The notes under the pieces were generated by a model. The model ran no database searches. It worked only from the letters and a program-made list of their open reading frames with translations, and was not told where the DNA came from. Positions 63,466 to 64,000 of a stretch of DNA of 64,000 bases are shown piece by piece. Source of the stretch: Pseudomonas sp. GR 6-02. GTDB taxonomy: Bacteria > Pseudomonadota > Gammaproteobacteria > Pseudomonadales > Pseudomonadaceae. The translations under genes were made by a program, and so were the position numbers. Location: positions 2,055,001-2,119,000 of the forward strand of contig NZ_CP011567.1 in the NCBI RefSeq assembly GCF_001655615.1, written 5' to 3'. Within the stretch, counting starts at the first letter, position 1; every line of letters begins with the position of its first letter.

Positions 63466-64000
63466 ATGCTGACCCGAGCCATTCCTTCCAGCAACGAGCC
63501 GTTGCCCATCGTTGGCTTGGGTACTTATCGCGGTTTTGATGTCACGCCTGCCGACGCTGCTTACAAGCAACTGCAGGCGGTGCTCAGCGCGTTGTTCGAG
63601 AAGGGGGGAAAGGTGATCGACAGTTCGCCCATGTACGGTCGCGCCGAGCAGACCGCCGGTGAGTTGCTGTCGATCCATCGCCCTCGCTCGCCGGCCTTCC
63701 TCGCCACCAAGGTCTGGACCCGTGGCCGCGAAGAAGGCATCGCGCAGATGGAGCAGTCGTTCAAACTGTTGCAGACCGACCGGATCGACCTGATGCAGAT
63801 TCACAACCTGCTGGACTGGAAAACCCATTTGCCGACCTTGCGTCAATGGAAGGCAGAAGGGCGCATCCGCTACATCGGCATCAGCCATTACACGGCGTCG
63901 GCCTACGACGAAGTGGAGGCGGTGTTGAAAGGCGAGCCGATGGATTTCTTGCAGATCAACTATGCCCTGGACGACCGCGCTGTCGAAAAGCGAATCCTGC
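63466..64000 (+). CDS. Aldo/keto reductase (partial, runs off the window)
   Basis: An ATG at 63466 after GGAGGCAAGAAC opens a frame that continues to the window end (178 codons seen). LPIVGLGTYRGFDV, SSPMYGRAEQTAGELLSI (catalytic Tyr) and ATKVWTRGREEG are aldo/keto reductase features, with LMQIHNLLDW and IGISHYT later. The gene is missing its 3' part because the window ends. Confidence 0.88.
   Translation, partial: MLTRAIPSSNEPLPIVGLGTYRGFDVTPADAAYKQLQAVLSALFEKGGKVIDSSPMYGRAEQTAGELLSIHRPRSPAFLATKVWTRGREEGIAQMEQSFKLLQTDRIDLMQIHNLLDWKTHLPTLRQWKAEGRIRYIGISHYTASAYDEVEAVLKGEPMDFLQINYALDDRAVEKRIL

Overview
The window is a stretch of a Pseudomonas chromosome, most likely from the P. fluorescens group. 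The evidence is the gene content (FleN-like ATPase, LsfA-type peroxiredoxin, tartrate dehydrogenase next to dctA, YbfB-type MFS carrier), the GC-rich codon use, and REP/REPIN repeats of the kind typical of fluorescent pseudomonads (for example 63329-63452). The species cannot be fixed from this window. No rRNA, tRNA, CRISPR array or intact insertion sequence was seen.

Positions 1-20905 form a Wzx/Wzy-type exopolysaccharide locus. An AT-rich cassette (108-6031) carries UDP-glucose dehydrogenase, a flippase, two glycosyltransferases and an exported GH99-like glycosidase. It joins abruptly to a GC-rich block (6050-9694) with a DUF1972 glycosyltransferase and rfbB, rfbA and rfbC for dTDP-rhamnose precursors; rfbD is absent. 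A second GC-rich block (10126-15508) encodes a GfcA-like small protein, Wza/GfcE, GfcB, GfcC, GfcD and a VanZ-like protein, that is, the export machinery. On the other strand an AT-rich segment (15915-18604) carries the Wzy polymerase and an acyltransferase, and the locus closes with a WcaJ/WbaP-type initiating glycosyltransferase (19511-20905). Relics of a second wzy (about 1470-1598), a second acyltransferase (17326-17530) and a phage endolysin (18813-19250) suggest repeated exchange of the serotype-defining genes. No Wzc/Wzz co-polymerase is visible.

Upstream of the initiating transferase lies a three-gene set (21397-23600): two winged-helix regulators with eroded receiver domains flanking a degenerate EAL protein. 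This is the most interesting candidate for an undescribed regulatory module, probably linked to exopolysaccharide control.

Positions 24207-46923 are mostly ordinary accessory metabolism and transport: a VOC protein, an ABC exporter, a divergent MFS/LysR pair, Ogt, gamma-glutamyltransferase, a cysteine hydrolase, a cytosine-type permease, a 1-Cys peroxiredoxin, GNAT enzymes, a CAP protein, an AraC regulator, a cupin, an orphan MinD/FleN-like ATPase, an adenosine-specific-kinase family protein, a histidine phosphatase, a tartrate/C4-dicarboxylate module (LysR, TtuC, DctA), a cytochrome c and a lipoprotein.

Positions 46924-64000 are patchier. They hold palindromic repeats, an exported protein made of nine 13-residue repeats, a TauE/LysR divergent pair, a SYLF protein, a frameshifted small gene, a NERD/zinc-ribbon protein, two unknown genes, a MATE pump and an NmrA-like reductase. 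A glycolipid-modification operon (57653-62151) follows: hexuronate epimerase, Dol-P-Man-synthase-like transferase, LABN membrane protein, ArnT-like transferase and an SdiA-regulated-domain protein. The window ends inside an aldo/keto reductase gene.
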